From: Deltaproteobacteria bacterium
Lineage (GTDB): Bacteria > Desulfobacterota > SM23-61
DNA length: 64,000 nt
Assembly (NCBI GenBank): GCA_016875165.1
Contig: VGSF01000010.1
Span: 1-64,000, forward strand
Reading direction: 5' to 3'
The notes below the pieces were generated by a model. The model did no database searches. It saw nothing but the letters and a program-made list of their open reading frames with translations, and was not told where the DNA came from. Shown piece after piece: positions 9,110 through 18,764 of this stretch. The position numbers were made by a program, and so were the translations under genes. Each line of letters begins with the position of its first letter. The first letter of the stretch is position 1.

Positions 9110-9601
9110 ATAAATCAATTAAAAATATGGCCTATTTATAGTATCTTATTGAACATGAGTCCCTAATTTGCCATTAGGGTTAGGGAATGGGCGAAAAGAG
9201 GAGGACCACGGAGCCCATTTCTGAAAGAGTTTCAGAATACCTTGTGGGTCATTTGGGGTCACATCTTCATTTGTGATTCTGCTGCAAAACCCCCCATTTT
9301 TGAGATTTGATGAAAAGGGGTTGGAAACTCTACGCTTTAAAATCACGTATAAACCATCTTTATTTTTCGCAAGGGTTTTTTTGGCCGCAGAATCCATTTG
9401 TCGCTTTCTCTCCTTATTTTGTTTTGTAGATGACCCCCAATAGCCCATAAAGTATCCCCCCTTCCTTTTAAAATGAAATCTCCTTGAATTATTTAAACAA
9501 AACTAATTCATCCCCCCAATCCAAAAAATAAAAAGCCTTGAATAAAGTTTTTTTATTTGTTAGGATGTGGCAAATTTTTCGGAAAATAAAAGAAAAAATG
9601 G

Positions 9602-9872
9602 GTATTAGTTTAAAGTTTTGAAAAAATGGCGGCAACGCCTCTGCCTCTGTTTGGGACCGGGGACCAGGCCGGAACGCGCCGGAAGCATCGGTTGGGTTTT
9701 CCCTTGTCCTCGAGGATAAAAGCCCGTTTCCTCCGGAGGAGGGGGGGTATCTTCCCCGCTCCATCCACGGAGAAATCAGCGCCTTATGATTCCAAGCGGG
9801 CCGGTCTGGCCCCCGGCCCTGGAATCCCTTGGCCTTGGTGACACACCTTTCTTCAAAGAGCTAAAGTGTTAC
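9602..9872 (+). repeat. Family A repeat, copy A1 (~270 bp, MITE-like)
   Basis: Ends GTATTAGTTTAAAG / CTAAAGTGTTAC; flanked by 8-bp direct repeat AAAAATGG; core matches copies at 17345, 21140, 55581. Confidence 0.88.
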
Positions 9873-10178
9873 AAAAATGGAAGTTTATCCTTTTCATCAT
9901 CAGAATCTTTTTTTCAACATCATAACCGACTATGATCTGACATTTAAAGAGATCCGGGGGATACTGGACTACCTCCTTTCCGTCGAGGCTTTTAAAGAAG
10001 AGGGGGAAGACTGGGGATGTGGAAAATTTTTTGATCTTCGGCTGGGGAATATCCAATACGAGATAGATGTCAATTGTTATGAAGTCGTTATTTACCAGAG
10101 GACGGAACTTACTCCATGACTGGAGGATATTGCGGATAGAGGATGCCTGTTTCATAGCCGGAACCCAAAAGTTAAATT

Positions 10179-10260
10179 AGCCACAGAGGACACAGAGATC
10201 ACCGATTTTTTTAAAACATGATTAAGAAAAAGCAAAGGATAAGTGTCAATTGTCTAAAGT
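10179..10260 (+). repeat. CCACAGAGGACACAGAG family repeat (family F)
   Basis: GCCACAGAGGACACAGAGATC...TTAAGAAAAAGCAAAGGATAA; related at 18568, 27552, 30353-30430, 30649 (inverted). Confidence 0.65.
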
Positions 10261-10583
10261 GATCCGGCTGCCGGCGGGGCTAAAGTTTAAAAAAGGAATT
10301 TCTTATACAATTAAATTCAAAAATCCGAAATCCGAATATCGATCCGCCACTATTCAAAGGGGGAAAATCTAATCTCCTCCCTTTATTAAAGGGAGGGTGG
10401 GAGGGATTTTAGAGTAACTAAACAGTTAAGATTTTTCAAATGTCTTAACCAAACGCCGTTTGGAATTTAGATTTTTTGGAATTGTTTCGTCCGCCTCGGC
10501 GGATCGTGCTTCGAATTTTGAATCAGGTTCTTTTATTGGAAATTTTGTTACCCTTTTGCGGACAATTTCATTTGTAAGCGCCT

Positions 10584-10913
10584 ATGGGTGAATATATCCA
10601 TCCGGAATTGCAAAAAAAGGTAGAGTTTTTCGGGGGCAGCTACATATTCATCGAGGAGGGGAGGTTGAATTATCGGGGGAAGGAGGTGCTCTATTTAGTC
10701 GGCTTGGCTGGCATCGAGGCCTCCTGCTGCGGAACGGGCGGATGTGCCTTTATTAAAGTACCGGGGTACGTACATTTCTGGAAGAAATCTCGGAACGAGT
10801 TCGGCCAGTCCATTTCTGAGATTGAAAGAATCGAATCCCCGGGGAGGCAGCGGGAGATCAGCAAGATATTATTGGAAAAACACCCAGGATTCGCCCAGGT
10901 CGAATTTCTTTGA
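10584..10913 (+). CDS. hypothetical protein
   Basis: 109-aa ORF just upstream of the HMGS-like gene; contains EASCCGTGGC. Confidence 0.55.
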   Translation: MGEYIHPELQKKVEFFGGSYIFIEEGRLNYRGKEVLYLVGLAGIEASCCGTGGCAFIKVPGYVHFWKKSRNEFGQSISEIERIESPGRQREISKILLEKHPGFAQVEFL

Positions 10914-10943
10914 GATTTTTTTAAAACTTTAAAGGAGGTAAAT

Positions 10944-12401
10944 ATGGCAGGAATTGTGTCCTTTGGCGCCTATGTGCCGCGCTACAGGCTTAAACGAATG
11001 ACCATTTTCCAGGCCATGGGATGGATTAACCCGACCACCATCATGCTTGCCCAGGGAGAAAAAGCGGTGGCCAATTCGGATGAGGATAGCCTCACCCTGG
11101 CGGCAGCAGCCGGCATCGATTGTTTGGCTGGGATGGACCGGTCGGCGGTCGATGGGCTTTTTTTCGCCTCGACAACCATGCCCTACTTAGAAAGGCAAAA
11201 CGCTGGAATTATTGCCCAAGCCTTAAACCTGCGAGAGAATGTGCGCTCGGCGGATTTTTCCGGCGCTCTGAAGGCGGGAACATCGGCGTTGATTTCCGCC
11301 CTGGAAGGGGTAGGATCAGGAAACGTCAAACAGATGCTGGTCTTAGCCGCAGACTCACGGCTGGGAAGGATGGGCAGTCCTCAGGAGATGATCTTTGGGG
11401 ATGCTGGGGCTGCTTTTCTTATCGGGGATAAGGAGGTGATTGCCGAATTTAAGGGTTCCTATTCCCTAACCTGCGATTTTGTCGATCACTACCGGGGATC
11501 AAAAACCACCTTCGACCGCCAATGGGAAGACCGTTGGATTAGAGATCTCGGGTTTGATGAATTCGTTCCGAAAGTGATCGCAGGTCTCCTCACGCGTTAC
11601 CAGGTAAAATTGAATGATTTTTCCAAAATCATCTTTCAATGCTCTTACGATTCCGAACGGAAGAATTTGGTCAAGATATTAAAAGTAGACCCGGCGAAAG
11701 TTCAGGACCCCTTACACGGTTCTATCGGCGAGACTGGAACCACTCACTCTCCCTTGATGCTGGCCAAGGCCTTGGAGGAGGCCAAGCCGGGAGATAAACT
11801 ACTGGTGGTGAGTTTCGGCAGCGGAGGCGACGCCCTTTATTTCGAGGTTACCGACCGGATTTCCCAAAAGAAGAGAGGGATGGGGGTGCAGGGATATCTG
11901 GCCAACCGAGCGGAACTTGCCAGTTACCCGAAATACGCTGTCTTCCGGGGGATGTTGCCGGTGGACATCGGCCTGCGCGGGGAGGCAGATTTATTAACCC
12001 GCTGGAGTTTAGTCTGGCGGAAGAGAAAGGCCGTTCTGGGCCTGGTCGGTTCGAGGTGCAAAAGATGCGGTTCGCCCCAGTTCCCGCCGCAAAGGATCTG
12101 CGCCAACCCGGATTGCGGCGCTATCGATAACATGGAAGATTATACCTTTGCGGACAAGAAAGGGCGGATCCTAAGTTACACCGGAGACATGCTGGCCGCC
12201 TCATACGATCCTCCGGAATTGTACGGCAACGTGGAATTTGCCGGGGGCGGAAGGTATATGTGCAATTTTACGGATTGCACCCTGGAAGATTTAAAAGTTG
12301 GCGCCACGGTTACTTTCAGTTTCCGTAGGAAGTATTACGATGAAAAGAGAGATATTCACGGGTATTTCTGGAAGGCAGTGCCGCAAAAGGAGGTGGCTTA
12401 A
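10944..12401 (+). CDS. HMG-CoA synthase-like protein fused to C-terminal DUF35 Zn-ribbon/OB domain
   Basis: AGIVSFGAYVPRYR, HSPLMLAKALEEAKPGDKLLVVSFGSGGDA, CKRCGSPQFPPQRICANPDCG; RBS AAAGGAGGT. Confidence 0.82.
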   Translation: MAGIVSFGAYVPRYRLKRMTIFQAMGWINPTTIMLAQGEKAVANSDEDSLTLAAAAGIDCLAGMDRSAVDGLFFASTTMPYLERQNAGIIAQALNLRENVRSADFSGALKAGTSALISALEGVGSGNVKQMLVLAADSRLGRMGSPQEMIFGDAGAAFLIGDKEVIAEFKGSYSLTCDFVDHYRGSKTTFDRQWEDRWIRDLGFDEFVPKVIAGLLTRYQVKLNDFSKIIFQCSYDSERKNLVKILKVDPAKVQDPLHGSIGETGTTHSPLMLAKALEEAKPGDKLLVVSFGSGGDALYFEVTDRISQKKRGMGVQGYLANRAELASYPKYAVFRGMLPVDIGLRGEADLLTRWSLVWRKRKAVLGLVGSRCKRCGSPQFPPQRICANPDCGAIDNMEDYTFADKKGRILSYTGDMLAASYDPPELYGNVEFAGGGRYMCNFTDCTLEDLKVGATVTFSFRRKYYDEKRDIHGYFWKAVPQKEVA

Positions 12402-13601
12402 ATGGCAACGGGAATCCGCGATAAAGTGGCCATACTGGGCATGGGCTGCACCAAATTTGGTGAACGCTGGGAGTCTTCAGCCGAAGATTTAATCATAGAA
12501 AGCTTTCAGGAAGCTCTGGCCGATGCCGGAATAGGAAAAAAGGAAATCCAGGCCGCCTGGTTCGGCACCCACATCGATGAGGTCAACGTGGGCAAGAGCG
12601 GTGTGCCTTTAGCCACCACCCTAAAATTGCCCTTCATCCCGGTAACCAGGACGGAAAACTTCTGCGCCACCGGCACAGAGGCTTTTCGGGGAGCCTGTTA
12701 TGCCGTGGCCGCCGGGGTCTATGACATTTGTCTGGCCCTGGGAGTGGAAAAATTGAAAGATACGGGTTATGGAGGATTGCCGGCCACCGCCGCCTTCGGC
12801 CAGATGCAGGCTATGATCGGCCCCAACGCCACGGCCCCGGGCCTTTTTGCCCAATTGGCCACAGGCTATTTGGCCAAGTATGGCGTTGATCCTGCCCTGG
12901 GCAAGAAAGCTCTGGCCCACATTTCGGCAAAAAGTCATGCGAATGGCGCGCTCAACCCCAAGGCCCATCTTCGCCGGCCGGTGTCCGAGGAGCAGATCAT
13001 CCATGCGCCCATGATTGCCTACCCCTTGGGTCTTTTCGATTGCTGTGGAGTAAGCGATGGGGCAGCCGCGGCTATAGTGACGACTCCGGAAATTGCCAGA
13101 TCTCTTACGAAACAAGATCCAGTCCTGGTAAAGGCTCTGGCCATTTGCGTCTCTTCCGGAGAAGAAGCCATGTTTAACAACTGGGATGGGGCCCACCTGG
13201 AAACCACCATCCGGGCAGGGCAGATGGCTTTCAAGGAGGCCGGAATCAAGAACCCGCGTGAAGAAATCAGCATGATGGAGGTGCACGATTGTTTTTCGAT
13301 TACTGAGCTTACGGTTTACGAGGACCTGCAGATCTCTCCCCGGGGCAAGGCTATCGATGACATCATGGACGGATTCTTCGATCTCAAAGGAAAAATTCCC
13401 TGCCAGCCTGACGGGGGCCTCAAGTGCTTCGGGCATCCTATCGGAGCTTCAGGATTGCGCATGCTCTATGAAATGTACAATCAACTGTTAGAGAGATGGC
13501 CGGAGGAAAGAAGGGTAAAGAACCCTCGATTCGGCCTGACCCATAATCTGGGGGGCATACCTTCCACGAACGTTTGCAGCGTGGCCATCATCGGGCGGTA
13601 A
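12402..13601 (+). CDS. thiolase family protein (SCP2/acetyl-CoA acetyltransferase-like)
   Basis: ENFCATGTEAFRGACYAVAAG (active Cys), MEVHDCFSITEL, GGLKCFGHPIGASGLRM. Confidence 0.87.
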   Translation: MATGIRDKVAILGMGCTKFGERWESSAEDLIIESFQEALADAGIGKKEIQAAWFGTHIDEVNVGKSGVPLATTLKLPFIPVTRTENFCATGTEAFRGACYAVAAGVYDICLALGVEKLKDTGYGGLPATAAFGQMQAMIGPNATAPGLFAQLATGYLAKYGVDPALGKKALAHISAKSHANGALNPKAHLRRPVSEEQIIHAPMIAYPLGLFDCCGVSDGAAAAIVTTPEIARSLTKQDPVLVKALAICVSSGEEAMFNNWDGAHLETTIRAGQMAFKEAGIKNPREEISMMEVHDCFSITELTVYEDLQISPRGKAIDDIMDGFFDLKGKIPCQPDGGLKCFGHPIGASGLRMLYEMYNQLLERWPEERRVKNPRFGLTHNLGGIPSTNVCSVAIIGR

Positions 13602-13694
13602 CAAAAGATACACCGCAGAGACCGCTGAGAACGCAGAAAAACAAAGGAGGCGGTGAGCGTATTTCGAGTTATTGGGGCGAAAAGGAGAATGACA

Positions 13695-14516
13695 ATGGAA
13701 AAGATGCTCAAAGATCGAGTGGCGATTATAACTGGCTCCGGGCGGGGCATCGGAAAGGCCGTGGCCTTGCTCTTCGCCCGGGAAGGAGCAAAAGTGGTGG
13801 TGAGCGATTTGGATGCGCAACCCGCCCAGGAAGTTGCCGATGAAATCAAGGGCAGCAGTGGAGAATGCCTATTGTACCCCGGAGACGTTACGAATCCGGC
13901 CTTTGCTGAAGGCATTGTGGGCAAGACCGTTCAAACCTGGGGTGGTTTGCACATTCTGGTAAATAACGCGGGATACACCTGGGATGCGGTTGTCCACAAA
14001 ATGACCGATGAACAGTGGGAAGCCATGCTCGCCGTGCACCTGACCGCTCCCTTCCGGCTGATCCGGGCTGCTTCTCCTTACTTCCGGGAGGCGGCCAAGC
14101 AGGAAAAGGCATCCGGGAAAGTGATCAATCGCAAGATTATCAATGTTTCTTCCATAGCAGGAACCCGCGGAAATGCCGGCCAGGCCAATTACGCATCAGC
14201 CAAAGCCGGAACCGTGGGTCTGGCCCGGGCCCTGGCCAAAGAATGGGGGCCTTTGAACGTTCAGGTTAATGCCGTCTCCTATGGTTGGATCGACACTCGC
14301 CTTACCAAAGAGAAAGAGGCAGGTCAGACCATTGAAAGGGACGGCAAACCTGTGGCCATCGGCATTCCTGCGGCCATGCGCGGGGTCATGGCCATGATCA
14401 TCCCCATGGGCAGGGCAGGGACAACGGAAGAAGCGGCAGGGCCCATTCTATTTTTCGCATCCCCTCTTTCCGACTACGTTTCGGGGCAGTGTATCGAGAT
14501 CACCGGAGGATTTTAA
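13695..14516 (+). CDS. SDR family oxidoreductase
   Basis: VAIITGSGRGIGKAVALLFAREGA, NNAG, YASAKAG, VSGQCIEITGGF. Confidence 0.87.
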   Translation: MEKMLKDRVAIITGSGRGIGKAVALLFAREGAKVVVSDLDAQPAQEVADEIKGSSGECLLYPGDVTNPAFAEGIVGKTVQTWGGLHILVNNAGYTWDAVVHKMTDEQWEAMLAVHLTAPFRLIRAASPYFREAAKQEKASGKVINRKIINVSSIAGTRGNAGQANYASAKAGTVGLARALAKEWGPLNVQVNAVSYGWIDTRLTKEKEAGQTIERDGKPVAIGIPAAMRGVMAMIIPMGRAGTTEEAAGPILFFASPLSDYVSGQCIEITGGF

Positions 14517-14561
14517 CCGCTGCTATTGTCCTTAAGGAAAAGGTCATAGCAGTGGTGAGAT

Positions 14562-15410
14562 GTGGGCGGTGGATGGAACAAAATGCGGATGTGGTTTAGG
14601 ACAGAATTAAGCTTGGAAACAGGGGCTTCCTATCTTTCCGGAAGCCCTCTTTCTTTCGCCAAAGGGGAGAACGCTGCTGTCTTCATCGGCCATTCTACTG
14701 TGCTGGTGCGTCTGGACGAGCAAAATTTTCTTACGGATCCTTTCTACTTAAAGCGCCTGTACATTCTGAAAAGACATTTTCCTCCCGGGGTTCCCCTCCA
14801 AGACCTTCCCCCTTTACATTTTATGCTTATCTCCCACGGTCATCTGGATCACATGGATCTGAAAACGCTAAGTCAATTTCCCCGAACTCTGCCGGTTATC
14901 CTGCCGCACAGGCTCGAAGGATATTTAATGGAAATGGGGTTCGAAGATGTTCGGCCCCTTTCCTGGGGGGAAAGCACGCGCATGGGATCCTTAATCGTTC
15001 GCTCCCTCCCTGTAAAGCATTTTCCGGGTCGCTCTCTTTACGAGACCCGGTCCATTCCTCAAAGCTATCTGGTTGAGGGAACGAAGACGATTTTTTTCTG
15101 TGGGGATTCTGGGTTCGCTCCGGAATTTCAAGAAATCGGCAGCCGCTATTCCATCGACCTGGCTTTACTGCCCATAGGCAATTACCGCCCGTCTTCTTTT
15201 AGCAGGTTTCACATGAGTCCGGAGGATGCCTTAAAAGCAATGGAGATGCTCCGGGCAAAACGAATGATACCCATTCATTGGGGAGCGTTCCGTTTGAGCC
15301 TGGAGCCTATGGAAGAACCCCCGCAGCGATTTGGGCAACTCCTTAAAGAGCGGAAGATCAACCCCAAAGCCGTGCTCCTGCCACCTGGGGGAAAAATTCA
15401 AATTTGGTAA
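14562..15410 (+). CDS. MBL-fold metallo-hydrolase (UlaG/NAPE-PLD-like)
   Basis: FIGHSTVLVRL, LISHGHLDHMD, FFCGDSGF, IPIHWGAF; ATG at 14583 is an alternative start. Confidence 0.85.
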   Translation: MGGGWNKMRMWFRTELSLETGASYLSGSPLSFAKGENAAVFIGHSTVLVRLDEQNFLTDPFYLKRLYILKRHFPPGVPLQDLPPLHFMLISHGHLDHMDLKTLSQFPRTLPVILPHRLEGYLMEMGFEDVRPLSWGESTRMGSLIVRSLPVKHFPGRSLYETRSIPQSYLVEGTKTIFFCGDSGFAPEFQEIGSRYSIDLALLPIGNYRPSSFSRFHMSPEDALKAMEMLRAKRMIPIHWGAFRLSLEPMEEPPQRFGQLLKERKINPKAVLLPPGGKIQIW

Positions 15411-15549
15411 CACTTTAGTTCTTTGAAGAAAGGTGTGTCACCAGGGCCAAGGGATTCCAGGGCCCGGGGGCCAGGCCGGCCCGCTTGGAATCATGTGGTG
15501 AGCTTGTCGAACCACAAAAAAATACTTTTGCAAGAGGCTCAACTGATAC
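15407..15549 (-). repeat. Family A repeat, copy A5 (internally deleted derivative)
   Basis: GTAACACTTTAG...CAACTGATAC ends, one half of the long core, perfect 8-bp flanks CAAATTTG/CAAATTTG. Confidence 0.85.
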
Positions 15550-15567
15550 CAAATTTGAAAAGGCCTT

Positions 15568-17316
15568 CTATTCTTCGCCTTTTTTCAGTTCCCTTTCCTG
15601 AATCTTGGCGGAGGATTCGGTCTGTTCTTCCAGGGGAGGAACTTCCGGCTGGGGCGGGGGAACGGCTTTGCGGATGCCCCTCCAGAGGGAAGGAGGCCAG
15701 AAAAACTTCTTCAGAAGACTTTCTTTGGTTTCTTTCTTTAATTCTTCAATGGCCAGGCGGTCTGCTTCTTCAGGCGAAACTTTTCCCTCTCGCTCAGTCG
15801 TTTTTTCTGGAGTTTTTTCCGAATGGGGCAATGATTCACCCCGGGAGAATTCCAGGTTGTATTGATGGCTGGGCAAACCGGGTTGGCCGATGATCTGAAT
15901 TTTCAGGGTGTATTGTTTTTCCAGGCGGACAAGTTCGGCCCTTTTTTGGTTGAGAAGATAGGTAGCCACTTCGTCGGGAAGCTCTACTTTCACCTTAGTG
16001 CATCCGCCTTTGGCCAGGCCGGCCTGGACCCGGCGCAGGATCGTTAGAGTGGCTGCTTCCGTCGATTTAACCAACCCGCTTCCGCTACAGTTGGCGCAGG
16101 AAATAAAACTTCTTTCGCTGACTGCCGGCCGGATACGCTGGCGAGAAAGTTCCAGCAGGCCGAAGCGGCTGATGCGGCCAGTTTCCACGCGGGCCTTATC
16201 GCGTTTCAAGGCATTGCGTAAAGAGCGTTCCACTTCCTGTTTGTGCTTCCGGTCCCACATATCGATGAAATCGATAACCACCAGTCCGCCCAGATCGCGC
16301 AGGCGAAGCTGGCGGGCAATCTCTTCGGCAGCTTCCAGATTGGTCTGGAAAGCGGTCTCTTCCATTCCTTTTCCCTGGGTGGCCCGTCCGGAATTGACGT
16401 CAACCGCCACCAGAGCCTCGGTTGGGTCGATCACGATGGAGCCGCCTGATTTCAGGGAAACCTTTCGCTCATAAACGTTCTCTAACTGCTTTTCCAGCTC
16501 GTATTTGGAGAAAAGGGGGCGCTTTTCGCCGTAAAGTTTTACTTTGTTCTGGTAGCGGGGCATGACCACCCGGAAGAAATCCCTGGCCCGGTTGAAAAAC
16601 TCTTTGTTGTCTATGAGCACCTCGTTGAGGTCCGGGGTGAAATAATCGCGAATGGAGCGGATGACCAGGTCGCGTTCCTGGTAAATGATGGAAGGGGCAG
16701 GCATTTTTTTCGACTTGGCCAGAATGGATTCCCAGAGGCGGAGGAGATAATGCATATCTTTGGCAAGTTCGCTTTTGTTTTTTTCCAGACCGGCCGTGCG
16801 CACGATGAGTCCCATTCCCGCAGGAACCTCGAGCTGTTGAACGATCTCTTTAATTTTCCGGCGTTCTTTCTCGTCCTCGATTTTGCGGGAGATCCCGCCC
16901 CCATCACTTCCGGGCATAAGCACAAGGTATCTTCCAGGAAGAGAAATGTAAGTCGTTAAGGCCGCCCCTTTGGTTCCTGTCTCCTCTTTTTCTATCTGGA
17001 CGAGAACTTCCTGGTTCCGTTTGATGGCCTCCTGAATTCGGGGGCGCGACCCCTTTTGGGCTTCCTGGGAATTGTTAGCGTAATAATCGGGGTGAATCTC
17101 GGAGAAAGGCAAAAAGCCGTGGCGGGCTTCCCCGTAATCCACAAAAACAGCCTGCAGGCTGGGTTCAATATTTACGATTTTCCCCTTGTAAATATTTCCC
17201 CGCGATAGTTCCTGCAGGGAAGTCTCGATGATCAGTTCGGCCAGCACGCCATCCTCCACAATGGCCATGCGGCTTTCCTCGGGGTCAACGGCGTTAATGA
17301 GCATTTTTTTGGTCAT
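15568..17316 (-). CDS. rng: ribonuclease E/G (Rne/Rng) family protein
   Basis: ALVAVDVNSGRATQGKGMEETAFQTNLEAAEEIARQLRLRDLGGLVVIDFIDM; S1-like N-terminus GNIYKGKIVNIEPSLQAVFVDYG. Confidence 0.93.
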   Translation of the reverse strand: MTKKMLINAVDPEESRMAIVEDGVLAELIIETSLQELSRGNIYKGKIVNIEPSLQAVFVDYGEARHGFLPFSEIHPDYYANNSQEAQKGSRPRIQEAIKRNQEVLVQIEKEETGTKGAALTTYISLPGRYLVLMPGSDGGGISRKIEDEKERRKIKEIVQQLEVPAGMGLIVRTAGLEKNKSELAKDMHYLLRLWESILAKSKKMPAPSIIYQERDLVIRSIRDYFTPDLNEVLIDNKEFFNRARDFFRVVMPRYQNKVKLYGEKRPLFSKYELEKQLENVYERKVSLKSGGSIVIDPTEALVAVDVNSGRATQGKGMEETAFQTNLEAAEEIARQLRLRDLGGLVVIDFIDMWDRKHKQEVERSLRNALKRDKARVETGRISRFGLLELSRQRIRPAVSERSFISCANCSGSGLVKSTEAATLTILRRVQAGLAKGGCTKVKVELPDEVATYLLNQKRAELVRLEKQYTLKIQIIGQPGLPSHQYNLEFSRGESLPHSEKTPEKTTEREGKVSPEEADRLAIEELKKETKESLLKKFFWPPSLWRGIRKAVPPPQPEVPPLEEQTESSAKIQERELKKGEE

Positions 17317-17344
17317 AGATAGATTCTTTAGATAAAGAAGTATC

Positions 17345-17611
17345 GCAACACTTTAGTTATTTGAAGAAAGAAGTGTTACAGGGCCAAGGGATTCCAGGTC
17401 CCGGGGGCCAGACCGGCCCGCTTGGAATCATAAGGCGCTGATTTCTCCGTGGATGGGGAGGGGAAGAAACTCCCCGCCTCCTCTGGAGGAAACGGGCTTT
17501 TATCCTCGAGGACAAGGGGAAACCCAACCGATGCTTCCGGCGCGTTCCGGCCTGGCCCCCGGGCCCAAACAGAGGCGTTGCCGCCATTATTTCAAAACTC
17601 TAAACTGATAC
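17345..17611 (-). repeat. Family A repeat, copy A2
   Basis: GCAACACTTTAG...CTAAACTGATAC; flanks GAAGTATC/AAAGTATC (7/8). Confidence 0.87.
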
Positions 17612-17628
17612 AAAGTATCTTGTTTTCA

Positions 17629-18504
17629 TTATACATGATCTGCCTGGTTAGTGCCAGGCCTATCGCTGCCGTACAGAAGATGTCCGGCATTCAAACCTTT
17701 TATCCGAGCCTGAACCCGGGCTGAAAGGCCGCTTTTTTTAAGTTCTACGAAGTAACGGGCCGGGGAGATGAGGGGATAATCGCTGCCGAAAAGGATGCGC
17801 CCGGGCCCCACAATTTTAACAGCCAGGTTATAGATTTGGGGGCGGTAAAGAAAGGGTGAAGCCGCTGTATCATAAAAGACATTGCGGGCTGCCCGGGCAA
17901 CCTCCGGCATAAGCTCATAGAAAAAAAATCCTCCTCCCCAATGAGCCAGAATAATATACACATCCGGCAGGGCCAGGAGGAATTGGTATATTGTCTGAAG
18001 ATTTTCCGGACTCTTTCCGGGATATTCGTGTCCGACTGGTTCGTTGGTATGGAGGAGGAGGGGGATTCTCCGGCCGGAAAGGGTGCGCAGAACAGATACG
18101 AGATTTTTCATATCTCGCAGATTTATCTTCCGGCGATAAAAGGCCAATTCCCCGACTCCCGGCATTCCCCGGGAAAGGCAGCGCTCCAATTCCTTTTGGG
18201 CAAGGCGGGGAGTACAGGAAGGAAGGCAGGCAAAGGGGATTAGATGGTCGGGGAAGCGGGATGAACATTCCAGGAGATATTCGTTTCCCTCCCGACAGAG
18301 TCCAGGATCTTCCCAGGGGAAACCGCAGATGACACTTTGTTGCACTCCGTCGCGGGCCATGGCCTTAAGAAGATCATCAGGGCTGGCCATGCGGGCCTTT
18401 TCATTTCCGTAAAGGAGGCGAAACCCATCATCCCGGCAGCAGAAAGACTGACGTTTGTTCCGCACCTCATCCGGAAATAAGTGAGTGTGAATATCGATGA
18501 TCAT
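17629..18504 (-). CDS. amidohydrolase family protein
   Basis: MIIDIHTHLFPDEV, LLLHTNEPVGH, IILAHWGGG, RILFGSDYPLISP. Confidence 0.88.
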   Translation of the reverse strand: MIIDIHTHLFPDEVRNKRQSFCCRDDGFRLLYGNEKARMASPDDLLKAMARDGVQQSVICGFPWEDPGLCREGNEYLLECSSRFPDHLIPFACLPSCTPRLAQKELERCLSRGMPGVGELAFYRRKINLRDMKNLVSVLRTLSGRRIPLLLHTNEPVGHEYPGKSPENLQTIYQFLLALPDVYIILAHWGGGFFFYELMPEVARAARNVFYDTAASPFLYRPQIYNLAVKIVGPGRILFGSDYPLISPARYFVELKKSGLSARVQARIKGLNAGHLLYGSDRPGTNQADHV

Positions 18505-18610
18505 GGAAATTACTTGGCCCCTGTCTATTGAAAAAAATTTAAGAATATGGTAGAAAACAATAAATTAGCCACAGAGGACACAGAGATCACAGAGTTTTTA
18601 AAGTCATAAT

Positions 18611-18764
18611 TGATGGTTTCGTAAAAAGTCCTGTTCCGGTCATTGTGAGGAGTTCCGCATTGGCGGGACGACGAAGCAATCTTGTCTTTTCGGGCACTTA
18701 TAAAAACGAGATTGCTTCGCTTTCGCTCGCAATGATCCTTTCGCGACTTTTTACGAGATCATCA
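18611..18764 (+). repeat. Family B repeat, copy B3
   Basis: TGATGGTTTCGTAAAAAGTC ... GACTTTTTACGAGATCATCA; 4-bp flanks TAAT/TAAT; inserted into a family F repeat. Confidence 0.87.

Noticed and set aside
9146-9448. 100-aa minus-strand ORF
   Set aside because: No recognisable motif, no convincing RBS, and lies in an intergenic tract between vapC and a repeat.
9626-9841. ORFs inside family A repeats (shared GTRRKHRLGF... and MIPSGP..PP motifs at 9626, 17357, 21102, 55605)
   Set aside because: Motif sharing follows from nucleotide identity of the repeat; frames shift between copies, no RBS, and the opposite strand also stays open.
12621-13436. 271-aa minus-strand ORF opposite the thiolase gene
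   Set aside because: Shadow ORF antisense to a well-supported thiolase; no domain signal.
15407-17611. Composite transposon carrying rng between A5 and A2
   Set aside because: Each element has its own separate flanking duplication, indicating independent insertions.
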